Of a DNA stretch of 64,000 nucleotides, positions 7,476-15,973 are shown piece by piece. Every line of letters begins with the position of its first letter. Positions within the stretch are counted from its first letter, which is position 1. This stretch comes from Ferruginibacter sp. HRS2-29 (GTDB taxonomy: Bacteria; Bacteroidota; Bacteroidia; Chitinophagales; Chitinophagaceae): contig NZ_RJUB01000039.1 in NCBI RefSeq assembly GCF_024343615.1, positions 54,188 to 118,187 on the forward strand, given 5' to 3'. A model generated the notes under the pieces. It was not told the DNA's origin, ran no database searches, and was given only the letters and a program-made list of their open reading frames with translations. The translations under genes and the position numbers were made by a program.

Positions 7476-10400
7476 TTAATTACCTATTTTAGAATTTTGT
7501 TTGTCTTCCGCTGTCGCCTTCTCAAATTTCTGTTGCGCTTCATTTTTCAATTCAGGAATGCCGGAATTTTTAGCTACACTTTCATAAGTGGCTTTCGCGT
7601 TGAAATAATCTTTTTGCTGCATGAAAATATCACCCAGCAGGATGTAAGACCTGGTCACCCAGAAATCATATGAACCTGTTTCCTTGATCACGGCCATCGC
7701 AGCTTTTTCGGCTGCAGCAGTGTTGTTGAGGGTCATGTAACAATTGGCGATCTCGTACCTGGCTTCGGCACCCCAGCTTGTCTTGTTGATAGCCGCGGCC
7801 GATTTAAAAGAAGTGATGGCTGCGTTACAGTCATTGGCCACCTGCTGCGATTTACCCAGCACCAGGAACCCGATCGATTTATCATCGGTACTGATACCTT
7901 TTTTGCCTACCAGTTCTTTAGCGGCATCATTGGCTTTGCTGTAATCCTTGAGCATGTAATAGCTGCGAACCAATCCACGCAAGGCTTCCAGCATATTATC
8001 CTGGTTGACCGCATTGTTGCGGAGTGATTCAAAATAACCGCGGGCTGCCGCATAATCTTTCAGTTCGAAGTAGTTGATCTGTGCAGCTTCCAGTGTGGCT
8101 TTTTCAAAATATTTGTTGAGCCCTTTTTTATTCACCGCATCATAATTCAGCAGGGCATTCTTGAAATCCTTGTTTCGCTGGTAACAATCGGCGCTGTAAA
8201 AATTAGCTTCAATGCTGTAAGCCCCTGCAGGATATTTAGAAAGATAATTGTTGAAACCCGCAATAGCCGCGTTGCAATCCTTATTGTTGTATTTCAATAT
8301 GGCCGCGGAATACGTCAGCGAATCTGCCTCACTCACAGAGATAGCTTTGCCGTTTTGTTTCATCAGTTCCACATACTCATTCGGCCTTCCCTCTTCTACA
8401 TAAATGTCTTTTATGACCGACATGGCTTCATCGGCTTCCGGCGACTGTGGATATTTCCGGATCAGCAACTGGTAGCTTTTCAGGGCCTCAGCATTATTAT
8501 CGGCATTGTAATGCGCCAATCCCGATTTGAGGTAAGCCCTTGGCTTGAGGCCGCCGCCTGACGGCGAATTGATGATATTATTAAGATACGGGATCGCATC
8601 GCGGAATTTTTCATCAGCTATATAAGTCAGGGCAATCTCCATATTCGCATCATTTACGAGATTACTTGATGGATACTGCCTTGTGAGCGTATTGAGGTTT
8701 TTGATCTTATCGGCACTGCTTTTCACTCCTGCTATCATCGCTTTCTGGTAAGTGGCATAATCGCTTTGCGGCAAGGCATTCGCGATCACATTATCATACA
8801 TGGCGGTTGCTTTTGCATAATCACGCAACATGTAATAACAATCGGCGCTGCGTACGTAAGCATCCTGTTCCAATGAAATGGAAGAAGCTGAGACGCTTTT
8901 CGCCACTGCCTGGAAATTGGTGAGTGCGTTACTGTAATTCTCCTTCTGCAACCAGCTATACCCGGTGTTGTAGCGGGCTGCAGCCGGATTGGCCTCACCT
9001 TGTGCCGGCAGATTGCTTTGCAGGTAAATGGCTAAAAAGCGGATCGCGTCATCATAACGCTGCTGCCTGTACGCAATTTCCCCTTTCCAGAAATTGGCAT
9101 AAGCCACCAGGTTTCCAGAGTATGTATTCGATAAAACCTTATTCAGCAGGTCATCCGCGGAAGCCAGCTGCTGATCGTTGATGTATTCGATAGCCCTGCC
9201 GTAAAGTATGCGTGGATAGGCCTTCTGCATCATCGGAGTAGGCTTGTCGAAAGAATTATACAAGGCCAATGCATCATTGAAATTATTGGTTCCGGCGAGC
9301 AGGCTTACCAGTATTTCTTTCGCTTCCGTGTCGTATTCGGAGTTGGGATAAGACTTCAGGTAACCTTTCATTTCGTTGAGCGCCACATCCTGGTAACCTA
9401 ATTCGTAAGAAAGTTTGGCATAATTGAAACGCGAAACTTTTTGTTGTTGCTTGTTGCTGCTGTTGTAAGCGCTATATTGAAAAGCCGTGCGGGCATTGGC
9501 TTTCTGGTTGGTACGCAGGTAAAGGTCGCCGAGCAGGTACATACTGTTCTGTCCCATTGAATCGCGTTCATTGCTGAGTTGCTTGAACCCGCTGATCGCT
9601 TTTTCGTATTGGTTTGCTTCGTAGTAGCAATAACTCAGTTCGTACAATATTTCCTTTGTCACCTTAGGCGTACTGTTTACGTAATCTTCCAGCAAAGGCA
9701 GTGCACGGGCATATTCTTTTTTCTCGAAAAGTATCTGTCCCATGAGCAACTTCAGTTGTTTTTCATAATACAACGTATTGCGCCTGTTCAACACACTCGT
9801 TCCGTAATTCAATGCCTCATCTTTTTTTCCCTGGAAATAATATATCTCGGCTATATAATAAGGTACTACGCCTTTGTATTCATCAAATGTTTCCACCAAT
9901 TTGAAGGCTTTCAGCGCTTCGCTGTATTGTTTGTCGTAATAAGAAATGAACCCGTAATAATAATTAGCGGGAATATAATATTTATTGGAAGGTAATTGGT
10001 GGATCTCGTTGAAGAGCGGTTTTGCCTGGTCGAATTGTTTGAGATTGAAATGAGCGTATGCTTTTTCAAATTTCGCATCAGCAATCTGTTCATTGCTTAG
10101 ATTTTCATAACCGGCTTTATCGAAATAAGTGATGGCGTTATTAAAATCATCTTTCAGGAAATAATAATGCGCCAGGTGAAAACTCATGATCTGGCGTCGT
10201 GGCTCGTTGCTTACGGAAGCAATGTAGTGCTCTGCATCCGATTTGCCGATATCCTGCATCAGCTTGAGTTCGCATACCACATAAAAATAATTTACATCAT
10301 CATTTATATACGTATGGTCGGTGGTATTGTTATCAGGATACATTTTCTTCAACTCTTTCACCAGCGGATAAGCAAAAGCATATTCCTCTTTGGCGATATG

Positions 10401-10514
10401 CTCCTTTACTTCCTTATATTTTCTTTCGGGGTCGGTGATCGTATGGGTGGGCTGTGCAAATACAGCGATACCACCGGCTGCGAGGAGCAGCGACAGAAGA
10501 ATTTTTTTAGTCAT
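7476..10514 (-). CDS. Large periplasmic TPR-repeat protein
   Basis: 1012 residues from the ATG at 10514, which starts the signal peptide MTKKILLSLLLAAGGIAVFAQ; the ATG-like upstream extension lacks signal character. The rest is an array of tetratricopeptide repeats over the whole length (for example EKAYAHFNLKQFDQAKPLF, LGDLYLRTNQKANARTAF, YIDDALKSY-like helices). Such ~1000-residue TPR proteins head conserved Bacteroidota operons with a barrel protein and are thought to scaffold envelope complexes. A promoter with a good -33/-7 pair lies 29-58 nt upstream. First gene of the operon. Confidence 0.88.
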   Translation of the reverse strand: MTKKILLSLLLAAGGIAVFAQPTHTITDPERKYKEVKEHIAKEEYAFAYPLVKELKKMYPDNNTTDHTYINDDVNYFYVVCELKLMQDIGKSDAEHYIASVSNEPRRQIMSFHLAHYYFLKDDFNNAITYFDKAGYENLSNEQIADAKFEKAYAHFNLKQFDQAKPLFNEIHQLPSNKYYIPANYYYGFISYYDKQYSEALKAFKLVETFDEYKGVVPYYIAEIYYFQGKKDEALNYGTSVLNRRNTLYYEKQLKLLMGQILFEKKEYARALPLLEDYVNSTPKVTKEILYELSYCYYEANQYEKAISGFKQLSNERDSMGQNSMYLLGDLYLRTNQKANARTAFQYSAYNSSNKQQQKVSRFNYAKLSYELGYQDVALNEMKGYLKSYPNSEYDTEAKEILVSLLAGTNNFNDALALYNSFDKPTPMMQKAYPRILYGRAIEYINDQQLASADDLLNKVLSNTYSGNLVAYANFWKGEIAYRQQRYDDAIRFLAIYLQSNLPAQGEANPAAARYNTGYSWLQKENYSNALTNFQAVAKSVSASSISLEQDAYVRSADCYYMLRDYAKATAMYDNVIANALPQSDYATYQKAMIAGVKSSADKIKNLNTLTRQYPSSNLVNDANMEIALTYIADEKFRDAIPYLNNIINSPSGGGLKPRAYLKSGLAHYNADNNAEALKSYQLLIRKYPQSPEADEAMSVIKDIYVEEGRPNEYVELMKQNGKAISVSEADSLTYSAAILKYNNKDCNAAIAGFNNYLSKYPAGAYSIEANFYSADCYQRNKDFKNALLNYDAVNKKGLNKYFEKATLEAAQINYFELKDYAAARGYFESLRNNAVNQDNMLEALRGLVRSYYMLKDYSKANDAAKELVGKKGISTDDKSIGFLVLGKSQQVANDCNAAITSFKSAAAINKTSWGAEARYEIANCYMTLNNTAAAEKAAMAVIKETGSYDFWVTRSYILLGDIFMQQKDYFNAKATYESVAKNSGIPELKNEAQQKFEKATAEDKQNSKIGN

Positions 10515-10542
10515 TATTGGGTTAGTTGTAATGATACTTTTG

Positions 10543-10572
10543 CAAATGTAAAACCTACGCTGCATCAACAAA
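10543..10572 (-). promoter_or_regulatory. Bacteroidota-type promoter for the TPR operon
   Basis: On the minus strand an exact -7 box TACATTTG (10550-10543) is preceded, after 18 nt, by TTTG (10572-10569). Both match the established Bacteroidota primary-sigma consensus (-33 TTTG, -7 TAnnTTTG). The start codon is 28 nt beyond the box. Confidence 0.65.
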
Positions 10573-10732
10573 CATTATTCCAAAGAAAATATTTGCTGTT
10601 CATTTTATGTAAACCAACTGAATCTATCTTTAAATCCCTGTTAAAGGACTGGTAAAAGAAATTTCTTTTTTCGAAAAACTCCACGGCGATTTGTAAAGGC
10701 CGTTCCTTATTTTTACAAAAAAACATATTGCT

Positions 10733-11143
10733 ATGAAGAAATTATTATCGACCAGATATTCAGCGGGGGCATTCAATTTTGCTACGCTTGTATTAAGGCT
10801 TGTATTTGGCGGGCTGCTGATGGCCAACCATGGTTATGGCAAACTGATCCATTTTTCCGACACTGCTTCCAAGATGCCCAATTTTCTGGGTATTGGCCAG
10901 ACAGCCACTACAGCGCTCGTGGTATTTGCCGAATTCTTTTGCGCCTTATTTGTAATGATCGGACTGTTTACCAGGCTTGCCTGCATACCGGTATTGATCT
11001 GCATGATCTATGCACTTGCAGTAGCGCATCATGGACATATCTTTTCTGACGGGGAGGCCGCGACATTATTCCTGGGTGTTTATGCAGCGTTGTTGTTTGT
11101 AGGGCCCGGAAGAGTGAGTGTAGACGGCTTAATCGGCAAATAA
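10733..11143 (+). CDS. DoxX-family membrane protein
   Basis: 136 residues with four predicted membrane helices. The segment LVLRLVFGGLLMANHGYGKLIHF and the later FLGIGQTATTALVVFAEFFCALFVMIGLFTRLA match the DoxX family (the G..L..HG..K and E..G...L.GL.TR patterns). DoxX proteins are small inner-membrane proteins; some are thiosulfate:quinone oxidoreductase subunits and others have roles in redox stress, so function here is open. Starts in a clear intergenic gap, transcribed away from the TPR operon, and is followed by an AATTACG array. Confidence 0.88.
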   Translation: MKKLLSTRYSAGAFNFATLVLRLVFGGLLMANHGYGKLIHFSDTASKMPNFLGIGQTATTALVVFAEFFCALFVMIGLFTRLACIPVLICMIYALAVAHHGHIFSDGEAATLFLGVYAALLFVGPGRVSVDGLIGK

Positions 11144-11150
11144 TCTTTTT

Positions 11151-11233
11151 AATTACGAATTACCAATTACGAATTACGAATTTATCAGGCAGCTGATGTT
11201 CTGATCGTAATTCGTAATTCGTCATTCGTAATT
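11151..11233. repeat. Inverted pair of AATTACG heptamer arrays
   Basis: Left array 11151-11182 and right array 11206-11233 are reverse complements over 28 positions with two mismatches, separated by only ~23 bp. The right array stops 2 nt before the thioesterase start codon, so the whole hairpin would form the leader of, or lie just upstream of, that gene. The same heptamer recurs at 11644-11674, 18281-18308 and 61018-61115. Confidence 0.85.
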
Positions 11234-11235
11234 AT

Positions 11236-11643
11236 ATGTATACAACTGAAACAAGCATCCGCATCCACTACGCCCTTACCGACCAGATGGGGATCGTCTA
11301 TCATGGCCATTACGCCCAGTTTTACGAGATCGGCCGTACGGAAGCCATACGCCAGCTGGGGTTTACTTATAAGGATATCGAAGCGATGGGCATCATCATG
11401 CCGGTGGTGGATATTCACAGCAGGTTTTTGCGCCCTGCAAAATACGATGACCTGATCACTGTAAAGACTACCCTCCGCGAATTCCCGGTGAATCATAAGA
11501 TCGTATTTCATTCGGAAATCTACAACGAGCAGGATCAGTTACTGAATGCCGGGGATGTAACACTTTATTTCATGGAGGCGAAAAGGATGATACGGACGGA
11601 AATGCCGAATGAACTGAAAGAAAAGCTGAAAGGTTATTTTTAA
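11236..11643 (+). CDS. Acyl-CoA thioesterase, hotdog fold (YbgC/FadM type)
   Basis: 135 residues. The N-terminal motif LTDQMGIVYHGHYAQFYEIGRTE is the signature of the 4-hydroxybenzoyl-CoA thioesterase group, with the catalytic aspartate region (TDQMGIVYH) in the usual place; the length is normal for the family. It would hydrolyse short or medium acyl-CoA thioesters in the cytoplasm. It is flanked on both sides by AATTACG heptamer arrays, the 3' one beginning at the stop codon. Confidence 0.88.
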   Translation: MYTTETSIRIHYALTDQMGIVYHGHYAQFYEIGRTEAIRQLGFTYKDIEAMGIIMPVVDIHSRFLRPAKYDDLITVKTTLREFPVNHKIVFHSEIYNEQDQLLNAGDVTLYFMEAKRMIRTEMPNELKEKLKGYF

Positions 11644-11938
11644 TTACGAATTGACAATTACGAATTACGAATGATTGCGAAGAGTTAAGCGAAAAAGAGA
11701 TCACAGATTTCAGAAGGATAAAGGGGATTACACAGATTGTTTTTACTTCGTAAAAACTAAAATGCAGTTTATAAGTTTTGCAACTTTTATTTAAGTCGCA
11801 AAACTTATAAACTGCATTTTCATTTTGCTTTAGCAAAATAATCTGTGCAATCTCCCTCATCCTTCTGAAATCTGCGATCCTTTTCCGCTTATGTCTCCGC
11901 TTGCATTCTTAATTCTTCATTTTTAATTCTTAATTGAC
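11644..11938. repeat. Cloverleaf-like inverted repeat, copy 2 (inverted), with bordering arrays
   Basis: The cloverleaf spans 11687-11890. Outer arms (CACAGATTTCAGAAGGAT / ATCCTTCTGAAATCTG) and the central stem (AATGCAGTTTATAAGTTTTGC / GCAAAACTTATAAACTGCATT) match copy 1, but the lateral hairpins are exchanged: GTTTTTAC-TTC-GTAAAAAC is now on the left and ATTTTGC-TTTA-GCAAAAT on the right. That means this copy lies in the opposite orientation. An AATTACG array (11644-11674) precedes it and an ATTCTTA array (11907-11938) follows. It fills the gap between two convergent genes; no coding potential. Confidence 0.85.
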
Positions 11939-11939
11939 C

Positions 11940-12377
11940 TCACACTCTGTGGTGATCCGCTTTCCAATGCACGATCGCCGCCTTTATCTGCTTCGGCGAA
12001 AGGTTTTCATTTACTGCACGGTGCGCCAGGTCTACAAATTCGTTGTTAGGAGCAAAACGCAGGGCGATGATCTGTCCGAGTCTTAATTTACTATCCAGTA
12101 GTTTACCCGTGATGGCAAAATAACGCAGGTTTTCTTCGGCACGTATCGCCCTGTCCTGCGCCCGCAATGCGAATGAGCGGGTGTACCAGGCCGTAATGGC
12201 GAGGGCCAGGGTTCCACTGACGATGAGTGCAGGCAATACCAGCCCACCGATATGCGTGGAATAATTGCGGTACCATTTGTAGATGGCGCCAACCAGTGTG
12301 ATCAGTATCAGCGGGTAGCCCACGAAGTGGAACCAGCGTACAAGCCTTGTGTGGTTTTTGAAACTTTGTTCTTTCAT
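11940..12377 (-). CDS. DUF6526-like membrane protein
   Basis: 145 residues with two membrane helices (FHFVGYPLILITLVGAIYKW and LVLPALIVSGTLALAITAWY) followed by a soluble helical region ending NENLSPKQIKAAIVHWKADHHRV. The MKEQSFKNHTR start and the NLSPKQIK...WK.DH ending recall a small uncharacterised family (I believe DUF6526) common in Bacteroidota and Acidobacteriota. No function is known. Monocistronic, bordered by repeat arrays on both sides. Confidence 0.72.
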   Translation of the reverse strand: MKEQSFKNHTRLVRWFHFVGYPLILITLVGAIYKWYRNYSTHIGGLVLPALIVSGTLALAITAWYTRSFALRAQDRAIRAEENLRYFAITGKLLDSKLRLGQIIALRFAPNNEFVDLAHRAVNENLSPKQIKAAIVHWKADHHRV

Positions 12378-12384
12378 ATTGTTG

Positions 12385-12507
12385 TATTACACGAATTAAA
12401 GCTAATTACACGAATTACACGAATAAAATATATGTCCTGATTACTTGTATCTGGTAAAAACCTCAAAGGTTTCACTATTGCCTATTCACTATTGACTATT
12501 CACTATT
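12385..12507. repeat. ACACGAATT and TATTGAC arrays
   Basis: Direct repeats of a TTACACGAA unit (12385-12424) stand upstream of the DUF6526-like gene and a TATTGAC/TATTCAC array (12474-12507) at the 3' end of the PBP4 gene. The TAG stop codon of PBP4 (12505-12503 on the minus strand) lies inside the second array. Confidence 0.7.
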
Positions 12508-13927
12508 TCAGCAGATCCAGCACCTTCCACATCTTCTCCCTCACCGTTCCGGGGTTGCCATCAAAATTATTGACGATAAAAGAGAAGGTATACTCTTTTC
12601 CATCTTTTGACTTCACATAACCTGTATAACTCCTTACACCACCGATGTATCCGTCTTTCATTTTGATGCCGTTCATTTCTGGTAAAGCGTTGTAAAACGA
12701 ATTGAACCAGGGTTGTTTTTTTGCATATTGCAACACAGATACCAACGCGTTGGTGGTAACACGATTAGCCGGCGAAAGCCCGCTGCCATCCTGTATTTTC
12801 AGCGAAGCGGGATCAATTCCTTTTTCTTTCCAGAAGCGACGAATGACCGCGATGCCACTATCGGTGCTTCCGATAGGTGTTTTTTGCGCAGCGATGGTTT
12901 TTACAAACGCCTCACCGTATAAATTGACGCTTCTTTTGAGAAACCAGAAGTTCATACTGTCGAATGACGGGGAAATGATGCTATCCAAAACGGAGGTCAT
13001 TTCTGGCAAAGGAGAATTATTTTTAAGCGCATAACTGAACGTGAACAGGCTATTGGTAAACCCTATACCCTCTTTTTTGATCGCGGCTGATACGGCCGTT
13101 AAAAAAGTCCCCGGCGGATTCGGCAATGCGCCGGCGACAATAAATTTGTTTTCCCCGACAGGAATAGTACCTGAAGCGAATATTTCTTTGCTGTAAGGCG
13201 CTGCATAAAGGTAAACATTATCGCCACTGCCTTTTTTGGCAGAACGTACCAGGTTGGTTATGTCATCGGCTATTACCGGAGGGTTGGTGGATACAATGAC
13301 CGCTCTTTCGCCGATCGTATTGGTAGAAGCCAGTACAAGATCATATTGATTTTCGCGCCAGTTGAATCCCCAGGCTCCGGCACCATAATAATTTCCTATA
13401 TCCTGCCATATCCATCCGTCGGGCACCGGGTTGTAAGAAAAATAGCGGTCATCGGAGTAAATATTTCCCTGAATATACTCAACACCGTTTTTCCTTAAAG
13501 ATCCGGTGACCTTTTTCAACACATTTTCTTCAGAAGTTTGCTTCCAACGCCAGCTACCGAGCGTGGGGTCTCCGTTTCCAACAAAAAAAAGGTTTCCCAG
13601 CATGTTTCCTTCTTTGGGGATACTATCAGAACCAATCAAGGTTTTGTAATGGAAATCTTTTCCGAGTAGTTCAAAAGCACTGGCACTGGTGATCACTTTC
13701 TGGCAACTTGCAGGGGCGAGTCCGAGTTGTGCATTGCGGTCAAATATCACATTACCGGTGGAAGTCTCCACAACATACATCCCAACCATGGCATGCTCGA
13801 ATTGTTTATCTTTTTCCAATACCGTGACAGCGGAAGCCAGCCGTGACTGCAGGTTTTGCGCAAACCCGTTGAAAACAACAAAAAACAGCGGTAAAAAAAC
13901 AATTCCTTTCATGGTTGAAATATTCAT
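12503..13927 (-). CDS. dacB: D-alanyl-D-alanine carboxypeptidase/endopeptidase, PBP4 (S13 family)
   Basis: 474 residues with a signal peptide (MKGIVFLPLFFVVFNGFAQ) after a five-residue start; the first ATG is kept because a promoter box sits exactly 4 nt before it. The nucleophile motif SCQK is at 74-77 and DGSGLSPANRVT matches the second S13 motif. At the third motif the usual KTG is KDG (424-426) in MKDGYIGGVRSYTGYVKS. S13 enzymes trim and cleave peptidoglycan cross-links in the periplasm. Divergent from the Uma2 gene with 31 bp between start codons. Probably active, but the KDG change merits a check. Confidence 0.87.
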   Translation of the reverse strand: MNISTMKGIVFLPLFFVVFNGFAQNLQSRLASAVTVLEKDKQFEHAMVGMYVVETSTGNVIFDRNAQLGLAPASCQKVITSASAFELLGKDFHYKTLIGSDSIPKEGNMLGNLFFVGNGDPTLGSWRWKQTSEENVLKKVTGSLRKNGVEYIQGNIYSDDRYFSYNPVPDGWIWQDIGNYYGAGAWGFNWRENQYDLVLASTNTIGERAVIVSTNPPVIADDITNLVRSAKKGSGDNVYLYAAPYSKEIFASGTIPVGENKFIVAGALPNPPGTFLTAVSAAIKKEGIGFTNSLFTFSYALKNNSPLPEMTSVLDSIISPSFDSMNFWFLKRSVNLYGEAFVKTIAAQKTPIGSTDSGIAVIRRFWKEKGIDPASLKIQDGSGLSPANRVTTNALVSVLQYAKKQPWFNSFYNALPEMNGIKMKDGYIGGVRSYTGYVKSKDGKEYTFSFIVNNFDGNPGTVREKMWKVLDLLK

Positions 13928-13931
13928 TTAT

Positions 13932-13939
13932 CAAAGCTA
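13932..13939 (-). promoter_or_regulatory. -7 box TAGCTTTG, predicts leaderless dacB mRNA
   Basis: Exact TAnnTTTG match on the minus strand, separated by 4 nt (ATAA) from the dacB ATG at 13927. With transcription starting a few nucleotides after the box, the mRNA would begin at or next to the ATG. No -33 TTTG is obvious; that region would overlap the Uma2 coding sequence. Confidence 0.55.
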
Positions 13940-13946
13940 AAAGATT

Positions 13947-13954
13947 TAAATTTG
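13947..13954 (+). promoter_or_regulatory. -7 box TAAATTTG, predicts leaderless Uma2 mRNA
   Basis: Exact TAnnTTTG on the plus strand, separated by 4 nt (ATAC) from the ATG at 13959. It lies 7 bp from the oppositely oriented dacB box, so the two promoters are back to back and their -33 regions fall inside each other's genes. Confidence 0.55.
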
Positions 13955-13958
13955 ATAC

Positions 13959-14549
13959 ATGGAAAATGTAACGGAAGAACCTGCGGTGAAATACAATCAT
14001 TTTTCCCCGGAAGAATACCTGGCCATGGAGCGGGAAGCTACAGAGAAACATGAGTATTATCAGGGTGAGATCTTTGCTATGAGCGGGGCATCGATCAATC
14101 ATAGTAAAATTGCAACCAGAATTACAGGAGAACTCATCAGCAGGCTTCGTGGTAAACCTTGCCAGCCGTATAACAATGACCTTCGCATTCATATCCCAAA
14201 AAATACGTTGTATACATATCCTGACATTTCCATCATTTGTGGAGAACCTCAAACAACTGACAGCTCATTAGATACAGTGACAAATCCTTCAGTAATAATA
14301 GAAATACTCTCAAAATCAACTGCCAATTATGATCTGGGCCAAAAATTTTCACTATACCGGGAAATAGTATCCCTGAAGGAATATATCATCATTGATTCAG
14401 AATCAATATTCGTTCAAAAGAATATCCGCAATTCAGACAATAGCTGGCTGGTGACATATCATGATTCTATTGAAGTTTTTTTTGTAATCGATACTGTCCA
14501 TTTAAACATTTCTTTGCAAGATATTTACGAAGGCATCTCATTCAAGTAA
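13959..14549 (+). CDS. Uma2-family (DUF820) PD-(D/E)xK nuclease-like protein
   Basis: 196 residues. FSPEEYLAMEREATEKHEYYQGEIFAMSG at the start, YPDISIICGEPQ in the middle and VIIEILSKSTANYDLGQKFSLYR later are hallmarks of the Uma2/DUF820 family, which has a restriction-endonuclease-like fold with acidic catalytic residues (the D of PDIS and E of IIEIL). Family members are abundant in Cyanobacteria and Bacteroidota, often in variable regions; biological role is unclear. Divergent from dacB; 23 nt upstream of cinA in the same direction. Confidence 0.88.
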   Translation: MENVTEEPAVKYNHFSPEEYLAMEREATEKHEYYQGEIFAMSGASINHSKIATRITGELISRLRGKPCQPYNNDLRIHIPKNTLYTYPDISIICGEPQTTDSSLDTVTNPSVIIEILSKSTANYDLGQKFSLYREIVSLKEYIIIDSESIFVQKNIRNSDNSWLVTYHDSIEVFFVIDTVHLNISLQDIYEGISFK

Positions 14550-14572
14550 TATATTTCTCTACTCATTCCACC

Positions 14573-15820
14573 ATGATAAAAACTTCCATCATCACCATCG
14601 GCGATGAACTACTGATCGGACAGGTTATAGATACCAACAGCGCCTGGATGGCGCAGGAATTGAATAAAGCAGGTATAGCCGTTCTGCGCCGTGTAGCCGT
14701 TGGCGATACCCGCGACGCAATCTGGAACGCCCTCGATGAAGAAAGCCGTCATGCCGATATTATCCTCATCACCGGTGGCCTGGGCCCTACCGCCGATGAT
14801 ATCACCAAACCCTTGCTGACAGAATATTTCGGCGGAAACCTGATCGTTGATGAAGGTGCTTTGCGCAATCTTCAGTATTTATTTGAAACTGTTTTCAAAA
14901 GGCCACTTACGGAAAGAAATCTCAAGCAGGCAGAAGTTCCCGACAATTGCAAAGTATTGCTCAACAAACGCGGAACCGCACCGGGTATGCTTTTTGAAAA
15001 AAATGGCATAGTGTACGTGAGCATGCCGGGCGTTCCCCACGAGATGCAGGGAATGATGACCGACGATGTGATCCCTTATATCCGGCGAAGTTTTCCGCTG
15101 CCGTTCATTGCGCATCGCACCCTGCTCACTTACGGCATCGGCGAAAGTTACCTGGCCGATATGATCCAGGATATCGAAGAAGCTTTACCATCTTACATAA
15201 AACTCGCCTATCTTCCGAATTACGGGATGGTGCGATTGAGGCTGACAGCTTCGGGTGAAGCAAAAGATGAGATCGAAAAAGTACTGGACGAAAGATTTGA
15301 AGCCCTTCAGGAACGCGTGAAGGATTTTCTGGTCATCAATGAAGATGCCCAGATGCAGGAAGTGATCGCGAAGATCTTACTGGAAAGCAAACAAACCATG
15401 TGTACGGCCGAAAGCTGCACGGGAGGCTATATCGCCCATCTGCTCACCTCCATTGCCGGCTCTTCGGCATTTTATGATGGCAGCGTGGTGAGTTATTCTT
15501 ACAAAGCAAAGGAAGACCTCCTGCAGGTAAAAGAAAGTACATTGCTCGACAAAGGCGCCGTAAGCGAGGAAGTAGTGTATGAAATGGCGAAAGGTGCACT
15601 TAAAAATATCGGCTCGCACTATGCCATAGCCGTTTCCGGCATCATGGGGCCTGGAGGCGGAATGCCCGACAAACCTGTAGGCACTGTATGGATCTGCGTA
15701 GGTGATAAAAACAAACTGGCGGCGAAGAAGTTCCATTTCCGGTTCGACAGGACAAGAAATATCCAGCTGACGGCTGTTAATGCTTTGAATATGCTGAGGG
15801 AGTTCATATTAAATGGATAA
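14573..15820 (+). CDS. cinA: CinA: nicotinamide-nucleotide amidohydrolase / competence-damage protein A
   Basis: 415 residues. The N-terminal ~250 residues form the molybdopterin-binding-like domain (IITIGDELLIGQVIDTNSAW, then ILITGGLGPTADDITK); residues ~265-415 form the CinA C-terminal amidohydrolase domain with its nucleophile motif TAESCTGGYIAHLLTSIAGSS and GIMGPGGGMPDKPVGTVW. The enzyme deamidates NMN and hydrolyses ADP-ribose in NAD recycling. Length is normal. The last codons (ILNG, stop) are written by the GGATAAT array that borders the gene. Confidence 0.95.
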   Translation: MIKTSIITIGDELLIGQVIDTNSAWMAQELNKAGIAVLRRVAVGDTRDAIWNALDEESRHADIILITGGLGPTADDITKPLLTEYFGGNLIVDEGALRNLQYLFETVFKRPLTERNLKQAEVPDNCKVLLNKRGTAPGMLFEKNGIVYVSMPGVPHEMQGMMTDDVIPYIRRSFPLPFIAHRTLLTYGIGESYLADMIQDIEEALPSYIKLAYLPNYGMVRLRLTASGEAKDEIEKVLDERFEALQERVKDFLVINEDAQMQEVIAKILLESKQTMCTAESCTGGYIAHLLTSIAGSSAFYDGSVVSYSYKAKEDLLQVKESTLLDKGAVSEEVVYEMAKGALKNIGSHYAIAVSGIMGPGGGMPDKPVGTVWICVGDKNKLAAKKFHFRFDRTRNIQLTAVNALNMLREFILNG

Positions 15821-15930
15821 TAGATTAATGGATAATGGATAATATATCATACTTTAAAGTGTCTTTGCTAATGGCAAAAACCTTGAATAGAAGGATTATC
15901 CATTAAACCGTTATCCATTATCCATTAATC
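15811..15930. repeat. Inverted pair of GGATAAT heptamer arrays
   Basis: Left array 15811-15845 (AATGGATAAT units, overlapping the last codons and stop of cinA) and right array 15893-15930 (ATTATCCATT units) are reverse complements across ~47 bp. The same unit recurs at 59010-59127 and 61552-61668. Confidence 0.85.
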
Positions 15931-15940
15931 ACTTTTTGCT

Positions 15941-15948
15941 TACATTTG
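15941..15948 (+). promoter_or_regulatory. -7 box TACATTTG upstream of the E2 gene
   Basis: Exact TAnnTTTG match, 25 nt before the ATG at 15974 and just downstream of the GGATAAT array, whose right arm would occupy the -33 region. Confidence 0.5.
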
Positions 15949-15973
15949 CGCTTAAATAAATTTTCGTAGCTAT

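Noticed and set aside
10167..10655. Plus-strand ORF of 162 codons over the TPR gene 5' end
   Set aside because: Shadow of the TPR coding frame; overlaps the promoter and signal peptide region.
11151..11233. Heptamer arrays as a CRISPR array
   Set aside because: Units are 7 nt and contiguous, with no spacers of regular length and no cas genes in the window.
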